Source: an uncultured Clostridia bacterium (GTDB lineage: Bacteria > Bacillota > Clostridia > Christensenellales > Aristaeellaceae). Taken from it: 8,386 nt of DNA. The DNA is taken from the NCBI GenBank assembly GCA_934615145.1, contig CAKTTM010000071.1:1-8386 (forward strand). The letters are read 5' to 3'. Made by a program: the position numbers and the translations under genes. The notes under the pieces were generated by a model. That model searched no databases and had not been told where the DNA came from. It worked only from the letters and a program-made list of their open reading frames with translations. Position 1 is the stretch's first letter. Each line of letters opens with the position of its first letter. Below are positions 1-5,749 of the stretch, in pieces.

Positions 1-2
1 AG

Positions 3-98
3 ACCGTCGACGGCGTCAAGTTCCGCTTGAAGCCCAGCGATGAAGAGCTGGAACAGGTGAAGACCTTCGCCCGCGACTTTGCCAAGCTGGTGAAGTAA
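3..98 (+). CDS. C-terminal end of an unidentified protein (partial)
   Basis: An open frame enters from the left edge and ends at a TAA at 96-98, giving 31 residues that finish in ELEQVKTFARDFAKLVK. The tail looks like a charged amphipathic helix capping a globular domain. No motif is present, so I cannot name the family. A flavodoxin-like or other alpha/beta-fold C-terminal helix would fit, but that is a guess. The frame is believable as coding because its third-position GC bias matches the neighbours and because the stop lies just 36 nt before the next start, with that gene's ribosome binding site in between. It is probably the preceding gene of the same + strand operon. Confidence 0.6.
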   Translation, partial: TVDGVKFRLKPSDEELEQVKTFARDFAKLVK

Positions 99-120
99 GA
101 CAGATACAGACCGACGAGGA

Positions 121-127
121 AGGGAGG
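121..127 (+). promoter_or_regulatory. Ribosome binding site for the CBM9-like gene
   Basis: AGGGAGG lies 7 nt before the ATG at 135, an ideal spacing, and fixes that start. The 36-nt gap in which it sits (99-134) shows no hairpin or promoter-like elements, which supports read-through from the upstream gene. Confidence 0.7.
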
Positions 128-134
128 CCGACCC

Positions 135-764
135 ATGGACAAGCCCGCGCGCTACAGCTGCCACAGCCTGCATCTGCCAGGCGGCACTTTGCCCGATGAC
201 AAAGCCTGGGCCAGCCTCCCCAGCCTCCAGCTGGTGGATGTGGTCACCGGCGAATCGCCCTTCCTGTCCACACAGTGCCAGCTGGCGCGAGATGACGCGC
301 GGCAGCTGCTCTTCGTGCGCTTTCAGGGCGAGGATGATGAGATACATTCCAGCTTCCGCCTGCTGGATGAACCGCTGTACCGTCAGGATGTCTTTGAGCT
401 CTTCCTCTGCGAGGACGGCGACCTGACGCGCTACAAGGAGCTGGAATGCTCGCCCTGGGATGTGCACTTTGACGGCCTGGTCCACTTTCCGCAAGGCGGC
501 AGGCCAAAGCTCGATGTCGACTGGGACATCGAGGGCTGGACCAGCCAGACCGTCTACGATGCCCAGCAGCACCGCATCACCTCGCTGTGGGCCCTGCCCT
601 ACGCTGCCTTCAGCCGCCCGCCTAAGGCGGGGGAGAGCTGGCGCATGGGCGTCTTCCGCATCGATCACAGCCGCCGGGGGCAGTCACTGCAGGCTTGGCA
701 GGCAACAGGGCAGCCCAATTTCCATGTGCCGGAGCGCTTTGGCTACCTTGACTTCAAGGCCTGA
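135..764 (+). CDS. Carbohydrate-binding family 9-like (CBM9/DOMON-type) domain protein
   Basis: A 209-residue protein that is essentially a single beta-sandwich domain of the CBM9-like type. In family members this fold binds sugars, often at the ends of larger exported enzymes, but many stand-alone copies in Bacillota have no known ligand. Landmarks visible here are the acidic/aromatic block around residues 82-92 (YRQDVFELFLC), the YKELECSPWDVHFD strand pair at 100-113, WRMGVFRIDH at 169-178, and the closing NFHVPERFGYLDF at 195-207. The NFHVPE..G closing block is characteristic of these proteins. There is no signal peptide and no membrane segment, so it is probably cytoplasmic, which is odd for a sugar-binding module. 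The ATG is supported by AGGGAGG at 7 nt. It sits 22 nt before a serine hydrolase in the same operon. The family call is good; ligand and role are unknown. Confidence 0.8.
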   Translation: MDKPARYSCHSLHLPGGTLPDDKAWASLPSLQLVDVVTGESPFLSTQCQLARDDARQLLFVRFQGEDDEIHSSFRLLDEPLYRQDVFELFLCEDGDLTRYKELECSPWDVHFDGLVHFPQGGRPKLDVDWDIEGWTSQTVYDAQQHRITSLWALPYAAFSRPPKAGESWRMGVFRIDHSRRGQSLQAWQATGQPNFHVPERFGYLDFKA

Positions 765-778
765 GCTGCGCAGCATCC

Positions 779-784
779 AGGAGG
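779..784 (+). promoter_or_regulatory. AGGAGG ribosome binding site with unusual spacing
   Basis: A perfect AGGAGG in the 22-nt gap after the CBM9-like gene. It is only 2 nt from the first in-frame ATG (787), while the other in-frame candidates are GTG at 799 (14 nt) and ATG at 808 (23 nt). None is at the optimal 5-9 nt, so the site decides the gene but leaves the exact start open. Confidence 0.55.
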
Positions 785-786
785 GC

Positions 787-1995
787 ATGGACCGGCTGGT
801 GCATGACATGCGGATGCTGACGGGCCTGAGTCTGGCCTGCGGCAATGCCAAGGACAGCGCCTGCTTTCATACCGGGCTGGCGCGCGAAGTGCTTATGGTG
901 GACGACCGCATCATCGATGCGCCGCTGCCCATCACGGCCAGCAGCCTCTATGATCTGGCCAGCCTGACCAAGCTGTTCACGGCCATCGCTGTGATGCAGC
1001 TGGTGGAGGGCGGACGCCTGAGCCTGGATGACCGGATCGGAGAGAAGGATAGCCGCTTTAAGCACTTGAAGGACACCTCTCTGTTTGAGGCGCTATGCTA
1101 TCTGGCCGTGCTGCGCTCGCCTGAGCGCATCGACCGGCAGCCCGACGCCGCCAGCGCAAGGGCGCAGGTCTTTGAGGTCTACCGCGACCGAGGGCTGGAG
1201 CCGGACAAACTCTACTCCGACATGAACGCGCTGGTGCTCAAATACCTGGTGGAGCGGGTGAGCGGCCTTGGCTTCTACGACTACCTGCAGCGCCACGTGC
1301 TGGCGCCCTGCGGCATGCGGGAGACCTATGTCAAGGTACCAGCCGAAAGGCTTGAGGACTGCCTTGATTACTCGCTGGAGCATCGCTTGATCGCAGGGCA
1401 GCACCAGCTGCTGACAGCACCCCGCGGGCTGCCTCACGACCCCAAGGCCAGGCTGCTGGGCCAAGGCGGCCAGGATTTGAGTGGGCACGCCGGGCTGTTC
1501 AGCAGCCTGCAGGACATGGTCAAGCTGGCCCAGGGCCTGCTGCAGGGCGCGCTGCTCAAGAGGGATACTCTACTGCAGATGGGCACAGACCGTACCGGCA
1601 GGCATGGCCGGGGCCTGAAATACCGCCAGTTTCTGGGCTTCCTGTGCTTTTCCAAGTCGCCCGTGCAGCGCCTGAGCGAATTGCCCGCCTTCATGGGCAG
1701 ACGGGCGATGGGGCTGAGCGGTTACACAGGCAATCACTTCGCACTGGATCCCGAGCTTCAGGTATTTGATGTCTTTCTGGGCAATCGATGCCACAACCGC
1801 CTGGCCGTCATCGAGCCTGCCGAGCAGGCGCAGGCCCTTGGGCTGAGCCCAGAGGGCGCAGGACAGATCAGTTGGCCCGACGGCCGGCAGGTCAACAGCA
1901 GCTGGCACTACATCCATCAAAAGGACGCCTTATTACACCAGCCGGTGCATCGCTATCTGCGGGAGCAGGGCTGGATACATTCACAGGAGGATTAA
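787..1995 (+). CDS. Beta-lactamase-family serine hydrolase (PBP-like), third motif altered
   Basis: A 402-residue member of the beta-lactamase/penicillin-binding-protein-like family (class C beta-lactamase, esterase and D-peptidase fold). With the start at 787, the nucleophile motif SxxK is S59-L-T-K62 in DLASLTKLFTAIAVMQL. The second motif is Y143-S-D, as in many family members with YSD rather than YxN. A GHAGLFSS segment at 233-240 is a family hallmark. The third motif, normally H-T-G or K-T-G before a GFTGT segment, reads L310-S-G ahead of YTGNHFALDP, so the usual His/Lys is missing. No signal peptide or membrane segment is seen, suggesting a cytoplasmic esterase or amidohydrolase rather than a cell-wall enzyme. 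The open frame extends further upstream inside the CBM9-like gene, but 787 is the first ATG after an AGGAGG. It ends 1 nt before the next gene. Family call firm; substrate unknown. Confidence 0.85.
   Translation: MDRLVHDMRMLTGLSLACGNAKDSACFHTGLAREVLMVDDRIIDAPLPITASSLYDLASLTKLFTAIAVMQLVEGGRLSLDDRIGEKDSRFKHLKDTSLFEALCYLAVLRSPERIDRQPDAASARAQVFEVYRDRGLEPDKLYSDMNALVLKYLVERVSGLGFYDYLQRHVLAPCGMRETYVKVPAERLEDCLDYSLEHRLIAGQHQLLTAPRGLPHDPKARLLGQGGQDLSGHAGLFSSLQDMVKLAQGLLQGALLKRDTLLQMGTDRTGRHGRGLKYRQFLGFLCFSKSPVQRLSELPAFMGRRAMGLSGYTGNHFALDPELQVFDVFLGNRCHNRLAVIEPAEQAQALGLSPEGAGQISWPDGRQVNSSWHYIHQKDALLHQPVHRYLREQGWIHSQED
1985..1990 (+). promoter_or_regulatory. Ribosome binding site for the aldo/keto reductase gene
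   Basis: AGGAGG embedded in the last codons of the serine hydrolase, 6 nt before the ATG at 1997. The hydrolase stop (TAA, 1993-1995) falls between the site and the start, so the two genes are likely translationally coupled. Confidence 0.75.
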
Positions 1996-1996
1996 G

Positions 1997-3130
1997 ATGC
2001 AGACAGTACCCTTTGGTCGCCTTGGATTCGAGGTCAGCCGCCTGGGCTTTGGCATGATGCGCCTGCCCACGATGGAGATTGACCCCGGCAAGTTCGTCAT
2101 CGATCGGGATGAGGCCATCCGCATGGTTCGCCGCGGCATCGACGGCGGCATCAACTATGTGGACACCGCCTATGGCTACCACGATGGCGAGAGCGAGATC
2201 GTCACCGGCCTGGCGCTGAAAGCCGGTTACCGCGAGCGTGTCAAGCTGGTGACCAAGCTGCCCCAGTGGCTGGTCAATGAGTATGCCGACATGGACAGGC
2301 TGTTGGACGAGCAGCTCAAGAAGCTCGACCAGCCCTATCTGGACTTTTACCTGCTGCACGCGCTCAACCGCAAGGCCTTTGAAAAGCTGCAGGCGCTGGA
2401 CTACAAGCGCTTTGTCAAGCAGGCCTTGAAGGATGGCCGCATCAAGCACATCGGCTTCTCCTTCCACGATGACGCTGCCTGCTTCAGGGACATCATTGAT
2501 GACCATGACTGGGATCTGGCGCAGATACAGTTTAACTATCTGGATGACGACAGGCAGGCGACGGAAAGCGGGCTTCGCTATGCGGGCGAAAAGGGCGTAC
2601 CGATCGTGGTAATGGAGCCGCTGCGTGGCGGCGCGCTGGCCAATCCGCCCGATGAGATCCGCCAGATGATGGCGCAGAACCATCGCCATTATTCGCCGGT
2701 GGAGTGGGCCTTCCGCTACGCGGGGGACTTCCCCGAAGTGGCGACCATTTTGAGCGGCATGAGCACCATGGAGCAGGTGGAGGAGAACCTGGAGGTCTTC
2801 AGCCGGGTCAAGATCGACTCGCTGGATGAGCAGGACAGGGCCTTTGTCAAGGAACTCAAGCAGGCCTATCTGGCCCGCATCGGGGTGGCCTGCACCCACT
2901 GCAACTACTGCCAGCCCTGCCCGGAGGGCGTGCTGATCCCGCGCATCTTTGAGGCCTACAACGAGAGCTATATGCTGGGCAACTTTGGCCACTTCAAGTT
3001 CCAGTACCGCAACATCGTCAAGGACAATGGCGAGGCGGCCCGCTGCGTAGCCTGCGGTCAGTGTGAGGCGGTCTGCCCGCAGCAGCTGCCCATCATCGAG
3101 CTGCTCAAAGAAGTCGCCCAGGAGGCCTGA
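1997..3130 (+). CDS. Aldo/keto reductase with C-terminal double 4Fe-4S cluster region
   Basis: A 377-residue protein of the ferredoxin-tailed aldo/keto reductase group (COG1453 type). Residues 1-270 or so form the reductase barrel: FGRLGFEVSRLGFGMMRLP at the start, and an apparently complete catalytic tetrad D55, Y59 (DTAYGYHDGESE), K87 (VTKLPQW) and H121 (LLHALN). KHIGFSFH (150-157) and EPLRGG (207-212) match strands of the nucleotide-binding side. The tail has two cysteine sets: C299-xx-C302-xx-C305-xx-C308-P and C350-xx-C353-xx-C356-xxx-C360-P, enough for two iron-sulfur clusters. Proteins of this build are common in anaerobes and are thought to pass electrons between a carbonyl or sugar-like substrate and a ferredoxin-type carrier; the substrate here is unknown. 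It follows the first hydrolase by 1 nt and precedes lgt by 2 nt. No signal peptide; cytoplasmic. Confidence 0.92.
   Translation: MQTVPFGRLGFEVSRLGFGMMRLPTMEIDPGKFVIDRDEAIRMVRRGIDGGINYVDTAYGYHDGESEIVTGLALKAGYRERVKLVTKLPQWLVNEYADMDRLLDEQLKKLDQPYLDFYLLHALNRKAFEKLQALDYKRFVKQALKDGRIKHIGFSFHDDAACFRDIIDDHDWDLAQIQFNYLDDDRQATESGLRYAGEKGVPIVVMEPLRGGALANPPDEIRQMMAQNHRHYSPVEWAFRYAGDFPEVATILSGMSTMEQVEENLEVFSRVKIDSLDEQDRAFVKELKQAYLARIGVACTHCNYCQPCPEGVLIPRIFEAYNESYMLGNFGHFKFQYRNIVKDNGEAARCVACGQCEAVCPQQLPIIELLKEVAQEA
3120..3125 (+). promoter_or_regulatory. Ribosome binding site for lgt, inside the upstream gene
   Basis: AGGAGG 7 nt before the lgt ATG at 3133, overlapping the last codons of the reductase gene. 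It matters because the encoded Lgt begins unusually late. No ATG, GTG or TTG is seen in frame within the 30 or so nt upstream, so this site confirms the short N-terminus. Confidence 0.8.
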
Positions 3131-3132
3131 GG

Positions 3133-3993
3133 ATGCAGCTGTATGGCCTGCTGATCGCCATCGCGATCGCCATCGGCGCCTGGCTGTGCACCCGTGAGGA
3201 AAAGCGCCTGTCCCTGCCCAAGGAGACAGGGCTTGATATCGTGCTCTACGCGCTGCCACCCGCTGTGGTGGCAGCGCGGCTTTACTATGTCGCCTTCACC
3301 TGGGATATCTTCCGTGCCAATCCCATCCGTATCCTCTACATCTGGGAAGGGGGGCTGGCGATCTATGGCGCGGTCATCGGCGGCGCGCTGGGGGTCTGGT
3401 GGCTCAGCCGGCGGCGACAGATTCCTTTCAAGACACTGGCTGATGTGGTGGCCCCGGCCCTGCTGCTGGGGCAGGCCATTGGCCGCTGGGGCAACTACTT
3501 CAACGGCGAGGCCTATGGCTACGCGGTGAGCGATCCGGGCTGGCAGTTCTTTCCCTTCGCGGTGCAGGCGGCGGGGCAATGGCACCTGGCCACCTTCTTT
3601 TATGAGTCGATGTGGAACCTGCTGGGCTTTGCCTTTTTGTACTCCAACCGTGACCGCTTTCAGCGGGAGGGCAGGCGGGGCCATGTCTTCCTGTGGTATC
3701 TGCTATGGTATGGCTTGGGCAGGCTCAGTATCGAGGGCCTGCGCACAGACAGCCTGATGCTGGGCGCCGCCCGCGTCTCCCAGTGGCTGAGCCTGTTGCT
3801 CTGTGTGGCGGCGCTAATTCTTTTGATACGCGATCTGCGGCTGCCGTCTTTGGTCTACGCGCTGCCAGCCTTGGCGCTGGCGCTGCCCTGGCTGCTGCCC
3901 GGCTGGATGGGCATCGGTCTGGCCTCCGCCGCGCTGATCGCGGGCGGCCTGTGGCTCTACCTTGCCTATCCCAAGCAAGGAAGCATCCACTGA
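3133..3993 (+). CDS. lgt: Prolipoprotein diacylglyceryl transferase (Lgt)
   Basis: Integral membrane enzyme that moves a diacylglyceryl group from phosphatidylglycerol to the lipobox cysteine of prolipoproteins, the first step of lipoprotein maturation. The family signature is clear: G117-R118-W-G-N121-Y-F-N124-G-E126-A-Y-G129, followed by Y193-G-L-G-R197-L-S-I-E201, matching the catalytically important Arg/Asn/Glu positions of E. coli Lgt. YGLLIA at 4-9 is the conserved first-helix start and GGLAIYGA at 73-80 the next conserved loop. There are about seven core membrane segments (near 3-19, 34-54, 73-91, 101-115, 152-170, 184-198, 214-232), and two more hydrophobic segments (about 238-256 and 259-278) lie after the point where many homologues end. 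The N-terminus lacks the roughly 20 residues that precede the conserved Tyr in E. coli. It overlaps the next gene by one base (TGATG). Confidence 0.95.
   Translation: MQLYGLLIAIAIAIGAWLCTREEKRLSLPKETGLDIVLYALPPAVVAARLYYVAFTWDIFRANPIRILYIWEGGLAIYGAVIGGALGVWWLSRRRQIPFKTLADVVAPALLLGQAIGRWGNYFNGEAYGYAVSDPGWQFFPFAVQAAGQWHLATFFYESMWNLLGFAFLYSNRDRFQREGRRGHVFLWYLLWYGLGRLSIEGLRTDSLMLGAARVSQWLSLLLCVAALILLIRDLRLPSLVYALPALALALPWLLPGWMGIGLASAALIAGGLWLYLAYPKQGSIH
3249..3278 (+). repeat. Perfect 12-bp inverted repeat with 6-nt loop inside lgt
   Basis: The left arm CGCGCTGCCACC (3249-3260) and right arm GGTGGCAGCGCG (3267-3278) are exact reverse complements separated by CGCTGT. It covers the codons for the end of the second membrane helix (around residues 39-49). 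No T-run follows, so it is not a standard terminator. It could be a strong mRNA hairpin near the start of lgt that affects decay or ribosome progress, or a by-product of alternating Ala/Pro/Val codons in GC-rich DNA. Confidence 0.6.
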
Positions 3994-5141
3994 TGCGCCG
4001 GGTCTTTTATCGCGCCGCGCTGCGCCTGCTGCCCGCGGGCCAGGCGGCGCTTGTCTATCCTGAATTGGCCCTGGCGCCTGAGCAGTCGAAAAAGTTACGC
4101 GCCATCCTGCGCAGGCACCGCGCGCGCAGCGCCGAGCTTCGGCTCTTTGACCTGAGCGGCCAGGTGCACAGCGCGCTGTATCAGGGCGCGGGTGAGCCGC
4201 TGCAGCCGGACACCAGCTTTCGCCTGGCCTCCATCTCCAAGATGGTGACGGCCTTGGCCGTGATGAAGCTGGCGGAGCAGGGGCGCATCGAGATCGACCG
4301 CGATGTGAATGAATGGCTGCCCTTTGCGCTGCGTCATCCCCAGGCACCGGAGGCGCCCGTCACGCTGCGCCAGCTGATGAGCCATACGGCCGGCCTGCAG
4401 GATGGCGGGGACTATACACAGGCGCTCAGCAGCGGCAGGCCGGTGGACCAGGTGCTGGCGGGGGACAGCTGGCGCCAGGTGCCGCCCGGCCACAGCTGGC
4501 AATACAGCAACCTGGGGGCGGGCCTGGTGGCCAGCGTGCTGGAGGCGGCACTGGATGAGCCTTTTGAAGGCATCATGCAGGGGACGCTGTTCGCGCCGCT
4601 GGGCATCGCGGCCAGTTTCTACCCCCAAAGGATAGCGAGCCCCCTGGCGGGGGCCTGGCGGGTGCTGCCGCCCGATCAACGCCCCAGCTTTGACCCTGCG
4701 GAGCGCAGACAGCGCTCGCTGGCGGGCGCGGATGAGCCAATGCCAATGCAGCACTATACCCTGGCGCAGGGCAACTGCTGCGCGAGCGCAGCAGGCGTTC
4801 AGGCGCTGATGCGCTGCCTGATGACGCCGGGCTTCTTGAGTCAACAGAGCATCGACAGCATGCTCGCGCCCCAGGCAACCTTTGGCGCGCGCGCGCCCAT
4901 GATGCGCCAGGGGCTCGGCATCTTTAGGCTGGATGACCCTGCCATATTCCCCGGCACGCTCTACGGCCATCAGGGCAATGCCTATGGCGCGGTGCACGCC
5001 GCCTTTTTTGAGCCGCTCAGCGGCAGGGGCCTGGTCTTCCTGAGCACTGGTGCGGCCCTGTCCAGGCGGGCTTTTCTGTGCGATGTGGTGGAGGGGCTGC
5101 TGGCCTTTGGCTTCTCGGAGGCAACATGGCAGAGGACATAG
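3993..5141 (+). CDS. Beta-lactamase-family serine hydrolase (PBP-like), complete catalytic motifs
   Basis: A 382-residue protein of the beta-lactamase-related serine hydrolase family (PF00144 type), distantly related to the first hydrolase in this operon. All three active-site elements are present: S80-x-x-K83 in FRLASISKMVTALAVMKL, Y171-S-N173 in WQYSNLGAGLVASVLE, and H326-Q-G328 in LYGHQGNAYGAV. LRQLMSHTAGLQD at 125-137 is the typical family block with the SHTAGL signature. The N-terminus (MRRVFYRAALRLLPAGQAAL) is basic but lacks a continuous hydrophobic core, so a classical signal peptide is doubtful; it could be cytoplasmic or loosely membrane-associated. Likely activities are esterase or D-aminopeptidase/D,D-peptidase-like, and sequence alone does not choose. 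The start at 3993 shares its A with the lgt stop (TGATG) and has AAGGAA at 3977-3982. The frame is open further upstream in lgt but with no better start. Its 3' end overlaps recX by 16 nt. Confidence 0.88.
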   Translation: MRRVFYRAALRLLPAGQAALVYPELALAPEQSKKLRAILRRHRARSAELRLFDLSGQVHSALYQGAGEPLQPDTSFRLASISKMVTALAVMKLAEQGRIEIDRDVNEWLPFALRHPQAPEAPVTLRQLMSHTAGLQDGGDYTQALSSGRPVDQVLAGDSWRQVPPGHSWQYSNLGAGLVASVLEAALDEPFEGIMQGTLFAPLGIAASFYPQRIASPLAGAWRVLPPDQRPSFDPAERRQRSLAGADEPMPMQHYTLAQGNCCASAAGVQALMRCLMTPGFLSQQSIDSMLAPQATFGARAPMMRQGLGIFRLDDPAIFPGTLYGHQGNAYGAVHAAFFEPLSGRGLVFLSTGAALSRRAFLCDVVEGLLAFGFSEATWQRT

Positions 5142-5749
5142 TGCTGTCCGTCCGCAAACTGCGTGGCCACTACGCCCTGCAGCTAAGCTCAGGCGACAGC
5201 CTGCGGGTGCCCCTGCCGCTGTTTCGCCGCCATCCCCTGAAAGAAGGCCAGGCATTCAGCAAGGCGGACTATCTGGCGCGGTTGGAGAAAGAGGCCTACC
5301 CGCTGGCGCTGGAGCGCGCCGCGCGCATGCTCAGCCAGCGGGACTATACGGTCTATCAGGTGGAGCAAAAGCTGCTGGAGGCCGGCTATGCTGAAGCCAC
5401 CACGCGGCGGGTGAGCGACTACCTGCAGCAGCGACGCTTTCTGGATGATGAGCGCTACGCGCAGAACCTGCTGCGGCGCAAGCAGCAGAAGATGGGCAGC
5501 CGCGGCATCCGCATGGCGCTGCGGCAAAAGGGCGTGCCCGCCCAAGTAGCAGAGCAGGCGATGGACGCCCTGAGCGACGAAGACCAGCTGAGCGCTGCCA
5601 CCGCGCTGGCGCAAAAATATCTGGCCCGCAAGGCCTGGGAGCCGATTGAGGCGCGTCAAAAGGGCATCGCCTTTCTGGCCAGGCGAGGCTTTGGCTATGA
5701 TCTGGCGCGGCGCGCGGTGTCCACCGTCGTGTCCTCAGAGGAGGAATAG
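5126..5749 (+). CDS. recX: Regulatory protein RecX (RecA modulator)
   Basis: A 207-residue RecX. The family binds RecA filaments and usually blocks their growth or strand-exchange and co-protease activity, thereby tuning recombination and the SOS response. The core is three-helix repeats: YPLALERAARMLSQRDYT (58-75) starts the first, YLQQRRFLDDERYAQNLLRR (99-118) carries the characteristic L-D-D-x-R-Y-A segment, and GIRMALRQKGVP (127-138) is the typical next helix. A further repeat runs to ARRGFGYDLARRAV near 199. An N-terminal extension of about 55 residues and the short acidic tail SSEEE are compatible with Firmicute RecX. The start at 5126 has GGAGG at 5117-5121 (4-nt spacer) and overlaps the upstream hydrolase by 16 nt, implying coupling. 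An earlier in-frame ATG (5078) has no ribosome site. No recA is in the window. Confidence 0.92.
   Translation: MAEDIVLSVRKLRGHYALQLSSGDSLRVPLPLFRRHPLKEGQAFSKADYLARLEKEAYPLALERAARMLSQRDYTVYQVEQKLLEAGYAEATTRRVSDYLQQRRFLDDERYAQNLLRRKQQKMGSRGIRMALRQKGVPAQVAEQAMDALSDEDQLSAATALAQKYLARKAWEPIEARQKGIAFLARRGFGYDLARRAVSTVVSSEEE
5695..5749. other. Tail-to-tail coding overlap of recX (+) and comF (-)
   Basis: The 3' ends of two convergent genes share 55 bp, with stops TAG at 5747-5749 (+) and TAG at 5697-5695 (-). The shared part encodes recX's last helix and acidic tail on one strand and a non-conserved serine/threonine-rich tail of ComF on the other. No GC-rich hairpin followed by a T-run is seen on either strand nearby, so transcripts may run into each other's coding sequence. 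Confidence 0.85.

Noticed and set aside
617..631. CCCGCC-TAA-GGCGGG inverted repeat in the CBM9-like gene
   Set aside because: A 6-bp stem with a 3-nt loop is expected by chance in DNA of this base composition, and no T-run follows.
3157..3177. GCGATCGC palindrome within a repeated GCCATCGC-like stretch
   Set aside because: A single copy arising from alternating Ala/Ile codons of the first Lgt helix; no dispersed repeat family was seen in the window.
1892..3259. Long open frame (455 codons) on the minus strand opposite the aldo/keto reductase
   Set aside because: It is the mirror of a high-GC coding frame. The product is rich in Ala, Leu, Val, Gln and His with no recognisable domain, and the + strand gene is unambiguous.
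4639..4654. GCCCCC-TGGC-GGGGGC hairpin in the second hydrolase
   Set aside because: Short stem in GC-rich coding sequence with no downstream T-run or positional significance.
4986..5009. Short GC-rich stem followed by six Ts, resembling an intrinsic terminator upstream of recX
   Set aside because: The stem is only 4-5 bp (or bulged), and the T-run simply encodes two Phe codons in a conserved part of the second hydrolase. It is too weak to call a terminator.
4095..5255. 386-codon minus-strand open frame opposite the second serine hydrolase
   Set aside because: It is a shadow of a gene whose three catalytic motifs are intact, and no ribosome site or domain supports the reverse frame.
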